Assembly: GCA_018263115.1 (NCBI GenBank)
Contig: JADFDC010000004.1
Location: 1 to 64,000, forward strand
Source of the DNA: Thiobacillus sp.
GTDB lineage: Bacteria; Pseudomonadota; Gammaproteobacteria; Burkholderiales; Thiobacillaceae
Direction: 5' to 3'
DNA: 64,000 bases
The notes under the pieces were generated by a model. The model saw only the letters and a list, made by a program, of their open reading frames with translations, was not told the origin of the DNA and did no database searches. Below, in pieces: positions 45,544 to 55,993 of this stretch (positions are counted from its first letter, which is position 1; every line of letters begins with the position of its first letter). Position numbers and translations under genes: made by a program.

Positions 45544-46302
45544 ATGATATTCAAAAGCTCCACCACAGATATTCCCGAGGTGCGTCAGGTACCTCGCCAC
45601 ATTGCCATCATCATGGATGGAAACGGGCGGTGGGCCAAGCAACGTTTCATGCCACGCGTGGCAGGACACAAGCGGGGCGTGGACACGGTCAGGGAGGTCG
45701 TCAAGGCCTGTATCGAGCGCGGGGTGGAGCAACTGACACTGTTTGCATTCAGCTCGGAAAACTGGCGACGTCCGGAAGATGAAGTGACCAAGCTCATGGA
45801 GCTGTTCGTGCTGGCGCTCGAGCGCGAGGTCGACAAGCTGCACAAGAATGGCGTGCGCTTGCGCATTGTCGGTGATCTGGCCAGGTTTGGCCCACGACTT
45901 AACAAGCTGATTGCCGACGGCGAAGCGCTGACCGGAAACAACACCCGTCTCAGCCTCAATATCGCGGCGAATTACGGTGGACGCTGGGACATTCTGCAGG
46001 CAATCAATCGGCTGATAACCGATCCTGACAGAAACGGTCCCATCACCGAAGCGGATATTGCACAGGGCCTGTGTCTGTCTGATGCGCCAGAACCCGACTT
46101 GTTTATCCGCACGGGTGGCGAGAAACGCATCAGCAATTTCCTGCTTTGGCAGTTGGCATACACCGAACTCTATTTCACCGACACGCTGTGGCCGGATTTT
46201 GATGCGGTGGCGCTGGATGCGGCAATAGATTCCTACCAGAAGCGTGAACGCCGTTTTGGCCGTACCAGCGAACAAGTGACCGAAGCGGCAAGCAAAACAT
46301 GA
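45544..46302 (+). CDS. uppS: Isoprenyl transferase (undecaprenyl diphosphate synthase)
   Basis: A 252-residue cis-prenyltransferase that makes the C55 lipid carrier for peptidoglycan and O-antigen. Signature motifs: [24 protein letters not shown] and [19 protein letters not shown]; the more common RTSGE is RTGGE here. Its stop overlaps the cdsA ATG by 4 bp. Isoprenoid precursors come from the MEP pathway (ispG and dxr in this window). Confidence 0.96.
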   Translation: MIFKSSTTDIPEVRQVPRHIAIIMDGNGRWAKQRFMPRVAGHKRGVDTVREVVKACIERGVEQLTLFAFSSENWRRPEDEVTKLMELFVLALEREVDKLHKNGVRLRIVGDLARFGPRLNKLIADGEALTGNNTRLSLNIAANYGGRWDILQAINRLITDPDRNGPITEADIAQGLCLSDAPEPDLFIRTGGEKRISNFLLWQLAYTELYFTDTLWPDFDAVALDAAIDSYQKRERRFGRTSEQVTEAASKT

Positions 46303-47087
46303 ACAGGGTGATTACCGGCATTGTGATGCTGGCCGTTTTTGTTCCCGCCCTGTTTTTCCTGCCCACCCTCTTATGGGCGATCCTGATCGCGCTGGTTGCA
46401 GGCATGGCAGGGTATGAATGGGCGAAGATTTCAGCCTTTCCCCAAGCTTTGCCAGGCTTGTATGGCGCGGGCATGGCAGTCATCGCAATGGTGGTGTATT
46501 TCCTGCCATCCCCTTCGCATGCCATGCTGCTCTTGTGGGCGATGTCCGCTGTGTTCTGGGTATTGGTCGCGCCGCTTTGGCTTGCAAACCGCTGGCGGGG
46601 CGAAACTTATTTTGTTCGCGCGCTCACTGGAGCGCTGGTCATTTTGCCTACCTGGGCAGCCATCGTGGCATTTCGCGAGCGCAGCCCCTGGCTGCTGCTA
46701 GGCGTGATGGCCCTGGTCTGGATTGCCGATTCGGCGGCTTATTATGCGGGTCGTCGTTTTGGCCGGCGCAAGCTGGCGCCTGGCATCAGCCCCGGAAAAT
46801 CCTGGGAAGGCGTGGCGGGTGCTGGCATCGCGCTGGTACTGTACGCCTCCGCCATCAGCGCCGCCATAGTCGGTTTGCGGATTGCTGGCGCGCTGGCGCT
46901 GGCGGCCGCGCTGCTGTATTTCTCCATCCTTGGGGATTTGTTTGAATCCTGGATGAAACGTCTGGCAGGCGTAAAGGACAGCGGCACGATATTGCCCGGA
47001 CACGGTGGCGTGCTGGACAGGATTGATGCCCTGACCGCTGCCTTGCCGATTGCAGCCGGCATTCTTCATTTTGTTTCCTGGGTTTGA
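46299..47087 (+). CDS. cdsA: Phosphatidate cytidylyltransferase CdsA
   Basis: A 262-residue polytopic membrane enzyme that makes CDP-diacylglycerol. About seven hydrophobic helices are seen. The family signature [20 protein letters not shown] with the following LDRIDAL lies near residues 210-235. Translationally coupled to uppS by a 4-bp overlap. Confidence 0.96.
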   Translation: MNRVITGIVMLAVFVPALFFLPTLLWAILIALVAGMAGYEWAKISAFPQALPGLYGAGMAVIAMVVYFLPSPSHAMLLLWAMSAVFWVLVAPLWLANRWRGETYFVRALTGALVILPTWAAIVAFRERSPWLLLGVMALVWIADSAAYYAGRRFGRRKLAPGISPGKSWEGVAGAGIALVLYASAISAAIVGLRIAGALALAAALLYFSILGDLFESWMKRLAGVKDSGTILPGHGGVLDRIDALTAALPIAAGILHFVSWV

Positions 47088-47097
47088 GGCGCGGCTG

Positions 47098-48285
47098 ATG
47101 AATGCGCAGGTTCTGACCATCCTCGGCGCTACCGGCACCATCGGCGTTAATACGCTGGATGTCGTTGCGCGCCACACCGGGCGCTTCAGCATTTTCGCGT
47201 TGACCGGGGCCACCCAGACCGAGAAACTTTTTCAGCAGTGTCTGCAATTCCGTCCGCGATACGCGGTGATGACAGAGCAAGCCGCCGCCGACGAACTTCG
47301 CCAGAAACTGGCTGCCGCGAAGTGCGGCACGGAAGTGCTTGCGGGACGTCAGGCGCTGGTCGACGTTGCCACCGCGCCTGAAGTGACGACGCTGATGGCG
47401 GCCATTGTCGGCGCTGCCGGTCTGCCCGCAACGCTTGCGGCGGCAAAAGCCGGCAAGCGCATCCTGCTTGCCAACAAGGAGACGCTGGTTGTTTCCGGCC
47501 AGCTTTTCATGGACGCAATTCATGAAAGCGGCGCGGCGCTGCTGCCCATCGATTCCGAGCACAGCGCCATTTACCAGTCGCTGCCCATGGGCTTTGACGG
47601 CGATCTGGCCAAGGCCGGCGTGAACACGATCTGGCTGACAGCATCGGGCGGACCTTTTCGCACCTGGAGCCTGGAACAGATGGCCGGTGTCACGCCCGAG
47701 CAGGCGGTGGCGCATCCCAACTGGGTAATGGGCCGGAAGATTTCAGTGGATTCGGCCAGCATGATGAACAAGGGGCTGGAAGTGATCGAAGCCCGCTGGC
47801 TGTTCAACGCACAAGCTGATCAGATCCGCGTGCTGGTGCATCCGCAAAGCATCATCCATTCCATGGTGGAATACCGTGATGGCTCGGTGATGGCACAGCT
47901 TGGAACGCCGGACATGCGCACGCCGATTGCCTTTGCGCTGGGATTTCCAGAGAGGATTGAAGCAGGCGTATCCCCCCTGGATTTGCTGGGCAGCAGCCTC
48001 CAGTTCGAGCAGCCGGACTACAAGCGTTTTCCCTGCCTGCAGCTGGCTTTTGATGCCTTGCGGACAGGCGGGTTTGCGCCTGCTGTATTGAATGCGGCCA
48101 ACGAAGTCGCCGTCGATGCTTTTCTGGACGGCAAATGCGGCTTTGGCGATATTCCAGGTGCCATTAGCCACGCGCTTGAACGCTTGCCTGACGCAAGTCC
48201 GCTCACACTCGAAGATTTACTGGACGCCGATCATCGTGCCCGGACACTGGCCCGGGAATACCTGCTTGCCAGGGAAGTCGCATGA
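47098..48285 (+). CDS. dxr: 1-deoxy-D-xylulose 5-phosphate reductoisomerase
   Basis: A 395-residue NADPH-dependent enzyme, second step of the MEP pathway. The N-terminal nucleotide motif is [13 protein letters not shown], with Thr where Ser is usual. LANKETLV, the metal/substrate site [15 protein letters not shown] and [11 protein letters not shown] are all present. The start at 47098 is chosen at the conserved [13 protein letters not shown]; the frame is open upstream into cdsA. The stop overlaps rseP by 4 bp. Confidence 0.97.
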   Translation: MNAQVLTILGATGTIGVNTLDVVARHTGRFSIFALTGATQTEKLFQQCLQFRPRYAVMTEQAAADELRQKLAAAKCGTEVLAGRQALVDVATAPEVTTLMAAIVGAAGLPATLAAAKAGKRILLANKETLVVSGQLFMDAIHESGAALLPIDSEHSAIYQSLPMGFDGDLAKAGVNTIWLTASGGPFRTWSLEQMAGVTPEQAVAHPNWVMGRKISVDSASMMNKGLEVIEARWLFNAQADQIRVLVHPQSIIHSMVEYRDGSVMAQLGTPDMRTPIAFALGFPERIEAGVSPLDLLGSSLQFEQPDYKRFPCLQLAFDALRTGGFAPAVLNAANEVAVDAFLDGKCGFGDIPGAISHALERLPDASPLTLEDLLDADHRARTLAREYLLAREVA

Positions 48286-49631
48286 CGTTGTTGACGACCA
48301 TCCTGTCTTTCCTGGTCATGATCGGCATTCTGGTGGTGGTGCATGAATACGGCCACTATCTCGCCGCGCGGCTTTCTGGCGTCAAGGTGTTGAAGTTCTC
48401 TGTCGGCTTTGGCAAGCCGCTGTTCAGCCGCCGTATGGGGCAGGATCAGACAGAATGGGTTGTCAGCGCGCTGCCACTGGGCGGCTACGTGAAAATGCTG
48501 GACGAGCGTGAAGGCACTGTCGCCAGGGAAGAAGCGCATCGTGCTTTTAACCGGGCAACAGTGTGGCGGCGCATGGCCATCGTGGTTGCCGGCCCGCTGG
48601 CGAATTTCCTGTTGGCGGTAGTTGTCTTCTGGGTCTTGTTCATCCACGGCGTTCCGGCGCTCAAGCCGATTGTGGGAGAACCTGATCAGCAGACACCCGC
48701 GGCACTGGCGGGCCTTCGCAATGGCGATGAGATCGTCAGCGTTAATGGGCGGCGCGTTGAGACCTTTGCCGATTTACAGATGGCGCTGCTGGAATCGGCT
48801 GTCAACAAGACCAGGCCCGCGATCGCCTTGATTAATGGCGAGCAGCTTGAACTTGATTTCAGTCAGGTTGACACCGGAGATATGGAAGACAGTGCCCGAA
48901 CGCTTGGCATTGTTCCTTACACGCCCGATCTGGCGCCGGTTGTCGGGCGCCTGGAGCCTGGCGGTGTTGCGGAGAAAAGCGGACTGAAGCCAGGCGACAG
49001 GATTCAGACGGTCAATGGGCAAGCGATTCGAACCTGGCAGGATTTTTCGAAGCAGGTGCGGGCTTTCCCTGGCAAGGAAATCGAAGTGGCGGTTGAATCC
49101 AGCCAGATCCGGCGGTCGATTCGCATGACGCCTGCCCGGGCAAGTGACAAGGGTGCCGAGATTGGCCGGGTGGGCGCGGGGCCAAAAGTTGACCCGGCGC
49201 TATTTGAAGCCCTGCGAACCGAACAGCGCTATGGACCCTTAGTCGCGCTGGGACAGGCGATGATCAAAACCTGGGACACCACGGTGTTCAGCCTGAAAAT
49301 GCTGGGACGCATGGTGATTGGCCAGGTGTCCTGGCGCAATCTGTCCGGCCCAATATCGATCGCGGATTACGCGGGGCAAACAGCCCAGCAGGGCTGGATG
49401 AGTTTTCTGGGGTTTCTGGCCGTCATCAGCATTGGACTGGGCGTCATTAATCTTCTGCCAATTCCCTTACTGGATGGCGGCCATCTAATGTATTATATTT
49501 TCGAGGTTTTTCGGGGCAGGCCCGTTTCTGAAAAGGTTTTGGATATCGGCGCGCGCATTGGCATGGCCATGCTGGGAACCCTGATATTCATGGCTTTGTA
49601 TAACGACATTCTTCGCGTTCTAACCCGGTGA
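48282..49631 (+). CDS. rseP: Site-2 protease RseP
   Basis: A 449-residue intramembrane zinc protease of the sigmaE envelope-stress pathway. The zinc motif HEYGH is in the first transmembrane helix, two PDZ domains lie in the periplasmic loop ([16 protein letters not shown] and [15 protein letters not shown]), and the C-terminal [10 protein letters not shown] supplies the third ligand. The neighbouring bamA and skp genes are themselves typical sigmaE targets. Confidence 0.97.
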   Translation: MTLLTTILSFLVMIGILVVVHEYGHYLAARLSGVKVLKFSVGFGKPLFSRRMGQDQTEWVVSALPLGGYVKMLDEREGTVAREEAHRAFNRATVWRRMAIVVAGPLANFLLAVVVFWVLFIHGVPALKPIVGEPDQQTPAALAGLRNGDEIVSVNGRRVETFADLQMALLESAVNKTRPAIALINGEQLELDFSQVDTGDMEDSARTLGIVPYTPDLAPVVGRLEPGGVAEKSGLKPGDRIQTVNGQAIRTWQDFSKQVRAFPGKEIEVAVESSQIRRSIRMTPARASDKGAEIGRVGAGPKVDPALFEALRTEQRYGPLVALGQAMIKTWDTTVFSLKMLGRMVIGQVSWRNLSGPISIADYAGQTAQQGWMSFLGFLAVISIGLGVINLLPIPLLDGGHLMYYIFEVFRGRPVSEKVLDIGARIGMAMLGTLIFMALYNDILRVLTR

Positions 49632-49641
49632 ATACAAAAGA

Positions 49642-51963
49642 ATGAAAAAACGCATCTTAACTTCGCTTGTCCTGGCGGCTCTGGCTAGCCCGGCTTTTTC
49701 AATCGAGCCGTTTGTCATTCGCGACATCCGGGTTGAAGGTCTGCAGCGCACGGAAGCCGGTACGGTCTTCAGTTACCTGCCGGTCAAGGTTGGCGAAACG
49801 CTGAATGACGACCGGGCCGCCGCCGCCATCAAGGCCTTGTTCGCCACAGGCTTTTTCAAGGATGTGAAGTTGGAGGCACAGGGCGACGTGCTGATTGTGG
49901 CAGTCGAGGAACGGCCGTCAATTTCCAAGCTGACGCTCTCCGGCATGAAGGAGTTTTCCGAAGAAGACCTTAAGACCGGGCTCAAGCAAACCGGCCTGGC
50001 CGAGGGCAGGGTGTTCGACAAGAGCTTGCTGGATCGGGCCGAACAGGAGCTCAAGCGCCAGTATTTCAATCTAGGACGGTATTCCGTGCAGGTGGTTACA
50101 ACGGTCACCCCGCTTGAGCGGAACCGGGTCGCGCTTCAGTTTGACGTGGTGGAAGGCGAAGCTGCCAAAATCAGGCAGATCAACCTTATCGGTAATAAAG
50201 CGTTTGCCGAAAAGAAACTGCTCAAGCTGTTCAACTCATCCACGCCGGGCTGGCTGTCCTGGTATACCAAAGACGATCAGTATTCCAAAACCAAGCTGTC
50301 CGGCGACCTGGAAACCCTGCGTTCCCATTACCTGAATCAGGGCTACCTCGAGTTCAATATCGATTCCACCCAAGTTTCGATCAGCCCCGACAAGAAGGAT
50401 ATTTATATTACCGTCAACATGACGGAAGGTCCGAAGTACACGGTTTCCGATGTCAAGCTTGCCGGTCAGATGCTGGTGCCGGAACAGGAACTGAAAAAAC
50501 TGATCATGGTGAAGCCGGGAGAAGTGTTTTCCCGCGAGAAACTGACCGAATCCTCACGCAAGATCAGTGACCGCCTGGGCAATGAAGGCTATGCCTTCGC
50601 CAATGTCAATGCCGTGCCGGAGCTCGACAAGGAAAAGCATCAGGTGGCCTTTACCCTGTTTGTCGATCCGGGCCGGCGCGTGTACATCAATCGCGTCAAT
50701 GTTGCGGGTAACAGCAAGACGCGCGATGAGGTCGTTCGCCGCGAAGTCAGGCAAATGGAAGGCGGCTGGTACAACGCCGAGAAAATCAATCTCTCCCGCG
50801 ACCGGTTGAACCGCCTTGGCTTCTTCAACGAGGTCAATGTTGAAACACCTGCCGTGCCTGGTGCCACGGATCAAGTGGACGTCAATATCAGCGTGGCGGA
50901 AAAGGCGACCGGCAATATTCTGTTGGGCGCGGGCTTCTCTTCATCCGAGGGCCTGGTGCTGTCCGGGTCAGTCAACCAGAGCAACGTGTTCGGCACCGGC
51001 AACCGCCTGGCTGTTCAGATCAACAGCGGCAGCGTGAACACGGTTTACTCTCTGTCGTTTACCAATCCCTACTACACGCTGGATGGGGTCAGCCTGGGCT
51101 ATGACCTGTATCGCCGCGATGTGGATGCCACCTCGCTTGACGGTGTCGGCGAATATGAGTCTTCTACCACGGGGCTGGGTGCGCGTCTGGGCCTGCCCAT
51201 CAGCGAAAAGGACAGCATATATTTTGGCGCGGGTATTGAACAATTGGCTATTGGAACAACCGCCAACAGCCCGATTCAGTACAAGAATTTTGTAACGAGA
51301 TTCGGCAGCGGCAATGAGGCGACAGTCAACACCCTGCGCCTTGACACCTCGATTGCGCGCGATACGCGAGACAACTTCCTGTTCCCGACCAAGGGTCTGA
51401 TGCAGCGTGCGGCTGTGGAATTTGGTGCCCCCCCCGGAGACTTGCAGTATTACAAGCTGTCGCTCCAGCATCAACAGTATTTCCCGTTGACAAAGGACTT
51501 TACCCTCATGATCAATGGTGAAGCAGGGTATGCAGCGGGTATTGGCGGCAAGCCCCTGCCTTTCTTCCGCAATTTCTTTACTGGTGGTGTAAGCTCGGTT
51601 CGCGGCTTCGAGTCCGGCACCATCGGCCCCAAAGATCTGGATACGGTAACCAACGAGGTTGTAACCCTGGGTGGCGACACCAAGCTGGTCGGTAATGTGG
51701 AATTGCTGTTCCCCATGCCCGGCATGAAGGACAACTCGGTTCGCCTCTCGACTTTCCTCGATGCCGGTGGCGTGTTCGGCGAGGGCAATGCACTATATGG
51801 TTCAAATACCTTCAGCTTCGACGACATGCGATTCTCGGCCGGGCTGGGCGTGGCCTGGAACTCACCTCTTGGTCCGCTGCGTTTCAGTCTGGCTTATCCA
51901 CTAAACAAGAAAGATACGGATAAGACACAGGTCTTCCAGTTCAACCTGGGCAGTACGTTCTAA
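49642..51963 (+). CDS. bamA: Outer membrane protein assembly factor BamA
   Basis: A 773-residue Omp85 protein. The signal peptide (MKKRILTSLVLAALASPAFS) is followed by five POTRA domains (to about residue 420) and a 16-strand beta barrel ending in the C-terminal Phe signature (FNLGSTF). The lid-lock motif region GGVSSVRGFESGTIGP is present. It is the core of the BAM complex together with BamB encoded at 5663. Shine-Dalgarno is weak (AAAAGA). Confidence 0.98.
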   Translation: MKKRILTSLVLAALASPAFSIEPFVIRDIRVEGLQRTEAGTVFSYLPVKVGETLNDDRAAAAIKALFATGFFKDVKLEAQGDVLIVAVEERPSISKLTLSGMKEFSEEDLKTGLKQTGLAEGRVFDKSLLDRAEQELKRQYFNLGRYSVQVVTTVTPLERNRVALQFDVVEGEAAKIRQINLIGNKAFAEKKLLKLFNSSTPGWLSWYTKDDQYSKTKLSGDLETLRSHYLNQGYLEFNIDSTQVSISPDKKDIYITVNMTEGPKYTVSDVKLAGQMLVPEQELKKLIMVKPGEVFSREKLTESSRKISDRLGNEGYAFANVNAVPELDKEKHQVAFTLFVDPGRRVYINRVNVAGNSKTRDEVVRREVRQMEGGWYNAEKINLSRDRLNRLGFFNEVNVETPAVPGATDQVDVNISVAEKATGNILLGAGFSSSEGLVLSGSVNQSNVFGTGNRLAVQINSGSVNTVYSLSFTNPYYTLDGVSLGYDLYRRDVDATSLDGVGEYESSTTGLGARLGLPISEKDSIYFGAGIEQLAIGTTANSPIQYKNFVTRFGSGNEATVNTLRLDTSIARDTRDNFLFPTKGLMQRAAVEFGAPPGDLQYYKLSLQHQQYFPLTKDFTLMINGEAGYAAGIGGKPLPFFRNFFTGGVSSVRGFESGTIGPKDLDTVTNEVVTLGGDTKLVGNVELLFPMPGMKDNSVRLSTFLDAGGVFGEGNALYGSNTFSFDDMRFSAGLGVAWNSPLGPLRFSLAYPLNKKDTDKTQVFQFNLGSTF

Positions 51964-51985
51964 TACGAAGCAAATGGAGTCCTTA

Positions 51986-52480
51986 ATGAAACACACCCTG
52001 TCGATCGCGGTTTTATCTCTCGGCGCGCTAGCTGCAGGGGCTGTTCATGCGGAAAAAATCGGCTTTGTGAATACGGAAAGGCTGCTGCGCGAGGCGCCGC
52101 TTTCCGTCAAGGCGCAGAAGAAACTGGAAAAGGAGTTTTCGCCGCGCGAACAGGAGCTGCAGAAAATGGCCAAGCAGGCCAGAGACCTTCAGGCACAGCT
52201 CGACAGGGAGGGTGTTACCATGTCGGAGACCGAGCGCAAGAACAAGGAGCGCGATCTCGCCAATCTCAATCGCGAATTCCAGCGGCAAAGCCGCGAATTT
52301 CGTGAAGACCTGAACCTGCGTCGCAACGAAGAGCTGGGTGCCATCCAGGAAAAGGCGCGCAAGGCCATCCTCGAAATCGCCAAAACCGAAAAGTTTGACC
52401 TGATAGTTGAACAGGCAGTCTATTTCAATCCCAAGATCGACATCACCGACCGTGTGATGAAGGAACTGGGCGAGCGATAA
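51986..52480 (+). CDS. skp: OmpH/Skp-family periplasmic chaperone
   Basis: A 164-residue periplasmic trimeric chaperone for unfolded outer-membrane proteins. A signal peptide is cleaved after AGAVHA (about residue 22). [16 protein letters not shown] is the family start, followed by a long charged coiled-coil (about residues 40-115). The start at 51986 follows GGAGTCCTTA and gives a clean signal peptide. It lies between bamA and lpxD as usual. Confidence 0.95.
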   Translation: MKHTLSIAVLSLGALAAGAVHAEKIGFVNTERLLREAPLSVKAQKKLEKEFSPREQELQKMAKQARDLQAQLDREGVTMSETERKNKERDLANLNREFQRQSREFREDLNLRRNEELGAIQEKARKAILEIAKTEKFDLIVEQAVYFNPKIDITDRVMKELGER

Positions 52481-52487
52481 CAGTTTC

Positions 52488-53528
52488 GTGGCAGGGACAT
52501 TTGCCCTCTCTGACATCGTAGCCCGTTTTGACGGAGAGCTTGTCGACGATGATGGGGTAAAGATTTCCCGCGTGGCACCCATCGAACGCGCGGGGCCGCA
52601 CGAAATTGCATTTGTCTCACAGTCAAAATACCTCAAGCAGATCGAGACTACTCAGGCAGGCGCGCTGATCCTGCCACCCGAGGGGAGGGACCTGACTAAG
52701 CGCCCACGCATCATTACGCCCAACCCGTATTTGTATTTTGCCCGCGTTTCCACGCTGTTCAACCCTCTGCCTCAATCCGCGCCGGGCATTCATCCTGCCG
52801 CGGTGGTTCATGAGAATGCAAACGTTGCGGGCAATGCTTCGGTTGGACCGGGCGCGGTCATTGGCAAGGACGCAATAATTGGTGAACGCACAGTTATCGG
52901 CCCCAACTGCTCGATTGGCGATGGCGTGCGAATCGGCGATGACTGCCTGCTGTATGCCAATGTGTCGGTGTATCACGGCTGCGTCGTAGGCAACCGCGTG
53001 ATTCTCCACAGCGGTTGTGTGATCGGCTCCGATGGTTTCGGGCTGGCAAATGAAAAAGGCCGCTGGGTAAAAATTCCACAGACAGGACGCGCGATACTTG
53101 AGGATGATGTCGAAGTCGGCGCCTGCACGACCATCGATCGGGGTGCGCTGGACGACACCGTGATCGAGGAAGGTGTCAAACTGGACAACCAGATCCAGGT
53201 CGCGCACAACGTCCGCATTGGCGCGCATACCGCCATCGCCGGATGCACCGGCATTGCCGGCAGCGCAAAAATCGGCAGGCATTGCATGATCGGCGGCGCG
53301 GCGATGATTCACGGTCACATCGAGATTGCCGATGGTGTGCGAATCTCAACCAATACTCTCATAACAAAATCCTTGAGCAAGCCCGGAACATATACTTCCG
53401 CGCTGCCGTTTTCCGAACATGGAGAATGGCTGAAGAACGCGGTGCACATGCGCAACCTGGACAAGCTGGTCGCGCGCATCAAGGAACTGGAAAAACGGAT
53501 TGCGGAAATCGAAGGGAAAGACAAATGA
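52488..53528 (+). CDS. lpxD: UDP-3-O-(3-hydroxyacyl)glucosamine N-acyltransferase LpxD
   Basis: A 346-residue left-handed beta-helix acyltransferase, third step of lipid A synthesis. The N-terminal uridine-binding domain (to about residue 100) is followed by hexapeptide repeats and the active-site histidine region ([17 protein letters not shown] and [16 protein letters not shown]). The start is GTG, seven bases after skp. It overlaps fabZ by 4 bp. Confidence 0.97.
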   Translation: MAGTFALSDIVARFDGELVDDDGVKISRVAPIERAGPHEIAFVSQSKYLKQIETTQAGALILPPEGRDLTKRPRIITPNPYLYFARVSTLFNPLPQSAPGIHPAAVVHENANVAGNASVGPGAVIGKDAIIGERTVIGPNCSIGDGVRIGDDCLLYANVSVYHGCVVGNRVILHSGCVIGSDGFGLANEKGRWVKIPQTGRAILEDDVEVGACTTIDRGALDDTVIEEGVKLDNQIQVAHNVRIGAHTAIAGCTGIAGSAKIGRHCMIGGAAMIHGHIEIADGVRISTNTLITKSLSKPGTYTSALPFSEHGEWLKNAVHMRNLDKLVARIKELEKRIAEIEGKDK

Positions 53529-53968
53529 AAACCATGGACATACAAGACATCATGCGGCACCTGCCGCATCGTTACCCGTTTTTGCTGGTGGACCGGGTGC
53601 TGGAATGCGAGCCGGGCAAGAGCATCGTGGCATTGAAAAACGTGACCATGAATGAACCGCATTTTCCCGGGCATTTCCCGCATCATCCTGTCATGCCGGG
53701 CGTTCTGATTCTGGAAGCACTCGCTCAGGCGGCTGCGATCCTGTCTTATGTGACAGAGAGCAAGGTGCCGGACGAGGACTCGGTGGTGTATTTCGCCGGC
53801 ATCGACGGCGCGCGCTTCAAGAAGCCCGTGATGCCGGGTGACCAGTTGATCCTGAAAGCCGAGATCCTACGCAACATGCGCGGCATCTGGAAATATTCCA
53901 CGTGTGCCGAGGTGAATGGCGAGATTGCCGCCGAGGCTGAAATGATGGCCGCGCTCAGGAACATGTGA
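53525..53968 (+). CDS. fabZ: 3-hydroxyacyl-[acyl-carrier-protein] dehydratase FabZ
   Basis: A 147-residue hot-dog-fold dehydratase of fatty acid elongation. The catalytic His and the signature [16 protein letters not shown] are present, preceded by [13 protein letters not shown]. The start at 53525 overlaps the lpxD stop; the upstream part of the open frame lies inside lpxD and is not coding. Its placement within the lpx genes balances 3-hydroxyacyl-ACP use between phospholipid and lipid A. Confidence 0.97.
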   Translation: MKTMDIQDIMRHLPHRYPFLLVDRVLECEPGKSIVALKNVTMNEPHFPGHFPHHPVMPGVLILEALAQAAAILSYVTESKVPDEDSVVYFAGIDGARFKKPVMPGDQLILKAEILRNMRGIWKYSTCAEVNGEIAAEAEMMAALRNM

Positions 53969-53969
53969 T

Positions 53970-54740
53970 ATGTCGCACATTCACTCCACTGCGATCATTG
54001 AAGCCGGCGCAAAAATTGATGCAAGCGTCGAGATCGGCCCATATGCAGTGATTGGGCCGCATGTGGAAATCGGCGAAGGCACGACCATCGGCGCGCATGC
54101 CGTCATCACCGGCCATACACGCATCGGCAAGCGCAATCGCATCTTCCAGTTCGTGTCGCTGGGCGAACAGCCGCAGGACAAGAAATATGCTGGCGAGCCT
54201 ACCCGGCTGGAGATTGGCGATGACAACACCATCCGTGAGTTCTGCACCTTCAATACTGGCACGGCACAGGATAAAGGCGTCACCCGTGTTGGCAACCAGA
54301 ACTGGGTGATGGCGTATGTGCATATCGCACACGATTGCGAGGTTGGGAATCATACCGTACTTGCCAACAATGCGACGCTTGCCGGCCATGTCGAAATCGG
54401 CGACTACGCCATCCTCGGCGGGCTGACAGCGGTGCATCAGTTCTGCAAGATTGGCGCGCACGTCATTACCGGCGGCGGCACCATCGTGTTCAAGGATATT
54501 CCGCCTTATGTCATGGCATCCGGCGCACCGGCACAGCCGCATGGCCTGAATTCGGAAGGCCTGAAGCGGCGCGGGTTTTCAGCCGAGACACTGGCCACGC
54601 TCAAGCGCGCCTACAAGACGCTGTATCGCGAAAGCCTGACGCTACAGGAAGCGCTTGAAAAACTGGATGCCGAAACCGCGCCAGAAGTTGCCCAGTTGAC
54701 GGCATTCCTGCGCAAGGCCGAGCGCGGCATCATCAGGTGA
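53970..54740 (+). CDS. lpxA: Acyl-[ACP]--UDP-N-acetylglucosamine O-acyltransferase LpxA
   Basis: A 256-residue hexapeptide-repeat acyltransferase, first step of lipid A synthesis. It begins MSHIHSTAIIEAGAKID, has the active-site region MAYVHIAHDCEVGNHTV and the typical C-terminal helical part (LKRRGFSAETLATLKRAYK). It starts one base after fabZ and overlaps lpxB by 4 bp. Confidence 0.98.
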   Translation: MSHIHSTAIIEAGAKIDASVEIGPYAVIGPHVEIGEGTTIGAHAVITGHTRIGKRNRIFQFVSLGEQPQDKKYAGEPTRLEIGDDNTIREFCTFNTGTAQDKGVTRVGNQNWVMAYVHIAHDCEVGNHTVLANNATLAGHVEIGDYAILGGLTAVHQFCKIGAHVITGGGTIVFKDIPPYVMASGAPAQPHGLNSEGLKRRGFSAETLATLKRAYKTLYRESLTLQEALEKLDAETAPEVAQLTAFLRKAERGIIR

Positions 54741-55867
54741 GCCATACCGTTGGACTGATTGCTGGCGAAGCCTCCGGCGATCTTCTGGGCGCCGAGTTGA
54801 TCGAGGCGCTCAAGTCCAGGCAACCTGATCTCCAGTTCGAAGGCATCGCCGGACCCAAAATGATCGCGGCAGGTACTCGGGCGCTGGCATCCAGCGAGAG
54901 ACTATCGGTCAACGGCTATGTCGAAGTGCTGCGTCATTTGCCCGGACTGCTCAAATTAAGACGCGATGTTGTTGGGCATTTTCTGCGGAATCATCCGAAA
55001 GTATTTGTCGGCATCGACGCGCCGGATTTCAATTTTGGTGTCGAAGAACGGCTGAAAGCCGTGGGCATTCCTGCCGTGCATTTTGTCAGCCCCTCGATCT
55101 GGGCCTGGCGCGGCGAGCGCATCCACCGCATCAGGAAGGCGGTGTCGCACATGCTGGTGGTGTTTCCCTTCGAAGCGGAAATCTACGAGAAGGCCGGCAT
55201 TCCCGTCACCTATGTCGGCCACCCGCTGGCCGACCGTCTGCCGCTGGAACCCGATGTTGCCGGGGCGCGCACGAAACTCAAGCTCGAATCGTCCGGGCCG
55301 GTCATTGCCCTACTGCCGGGCTCACGTCAGGGCGAAGTCAAACGTCTGGCGCCCATCCTGCTACAGGCGGCAAAAATCATTTTGCAGGCCAAACCATCAG
55401 CTCGTTTCGTCATGCCTGCCGCAACCGCTTCACTGAAATCCGTTTTGCAGTCCATGGCGCAGTCTTCTTCCCTGCCGGTTCAGGTGCTGGACGGTCACTC
55501 CCACGAAGCCATGACCGCGGCGGATGTGGTGCTGCTGGCCTCGGGCACCGCTACGCTGGAAGCCGCGCTGCTGAAAAAACCCATGGTCATTACCTATCGC
55601 GTGCCCGCCATCACTTACTGGCTGGCAAAGGGCAAACTTTATCTGCCCTGGGTTGGGCTGCCGAATATTCTGCTCAAACGTTTTGTGGTGCCCGAACTGC
55701 TGCAGGAAAACGCCACGCCGGAAAAAATTGCGCAGGCAACACTGGACTGGCTCGACTCGCCGGAAAAGTGCGCCGAACTGGCGGCCGAATTCAGGCGGTT
55801 GCATGAAACCCTGCGCTGCAACGCCAGCGAGCGTATCGCGGAAGCCTTGATGCCGTTTCTGGAGTAA
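54737..55867 (+). CDS. lpxB: Lipid-A-disaccharide synthase LpxB
   Basis: A 376-residue GT-B fold glycosyltransferase that condenses UDP-2,3-diacylglucosamine with lipid X. The N-terminus GLIAGEASGDLLGAELI and the central FVSPSIWAWRGERI and LLPGSRQGEV are diagnostic. The start is GTG, overlapping lpxA. It is the last gene of the block; a palindromic repeat follows 40 bases after the stop and separates it from the convergent nrdJ. Confidence 0.97.
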   Translation: MSHTVGLIAGEASGDLLGAELIEALKSRQPDLQFEGIAGPKMIAAGTRALASSERLSVNGYVEVLRHLPGLLKLRRDVVGHFLRNHPKVFVGIDAPDFNFGVEERLKAVGIPAVHFVSPSIWAWRGERIHRIRKAVSHMLVVFPFEAEIYEKAGIPVTYVGHPLADRLPLEPDVAGARTKLKLESSGPVIALLPGSRQGEVKRLAPILLQAAKIILQAKPSARFVMPAATASLKSVLQSMAQSSSLPVQVLDGHSHEAMTAADVVLLASGTATLEAALLKKPMVITYRVPAITYWLAKGKLYLPWVGLPNILLKRFVVPELLQENATPEKIAQATLDWLDSPEKCAELAAEFRRLHETLRCNASERIAEALMPFLE

Positions 55868-55906
55868 GAGCTTCGAGTCCATCGGTTCGTAAGCCGCCAT
55901 TTCCTG

Positions 55907-55990
55907 AATCCCCCGGCTCGCAAGTTCGCCACCCCTTTATCAAGGGGGTGAATCTGAGCCCCCCTTGATAAAGGGGGGTTGGGGGGATTT
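55907..55990. repeat. Palindromic dispersed repeat, copy A
   Basis: An 84-base element with outer inverted ends AATCCCCC ... GGGGGATTT and an inner hairpin in which CCCCTTTATCAAGGGGG (55932-55948) pairs with CCCCCTTGATAAAGGGG. It sits between the convergent lpxB and nrdJ stops and may terminate both. The same element in the same orientation occurs at 57824 and 61556. Confidence 0.85.
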
Positions 55991-55993
55991 ATC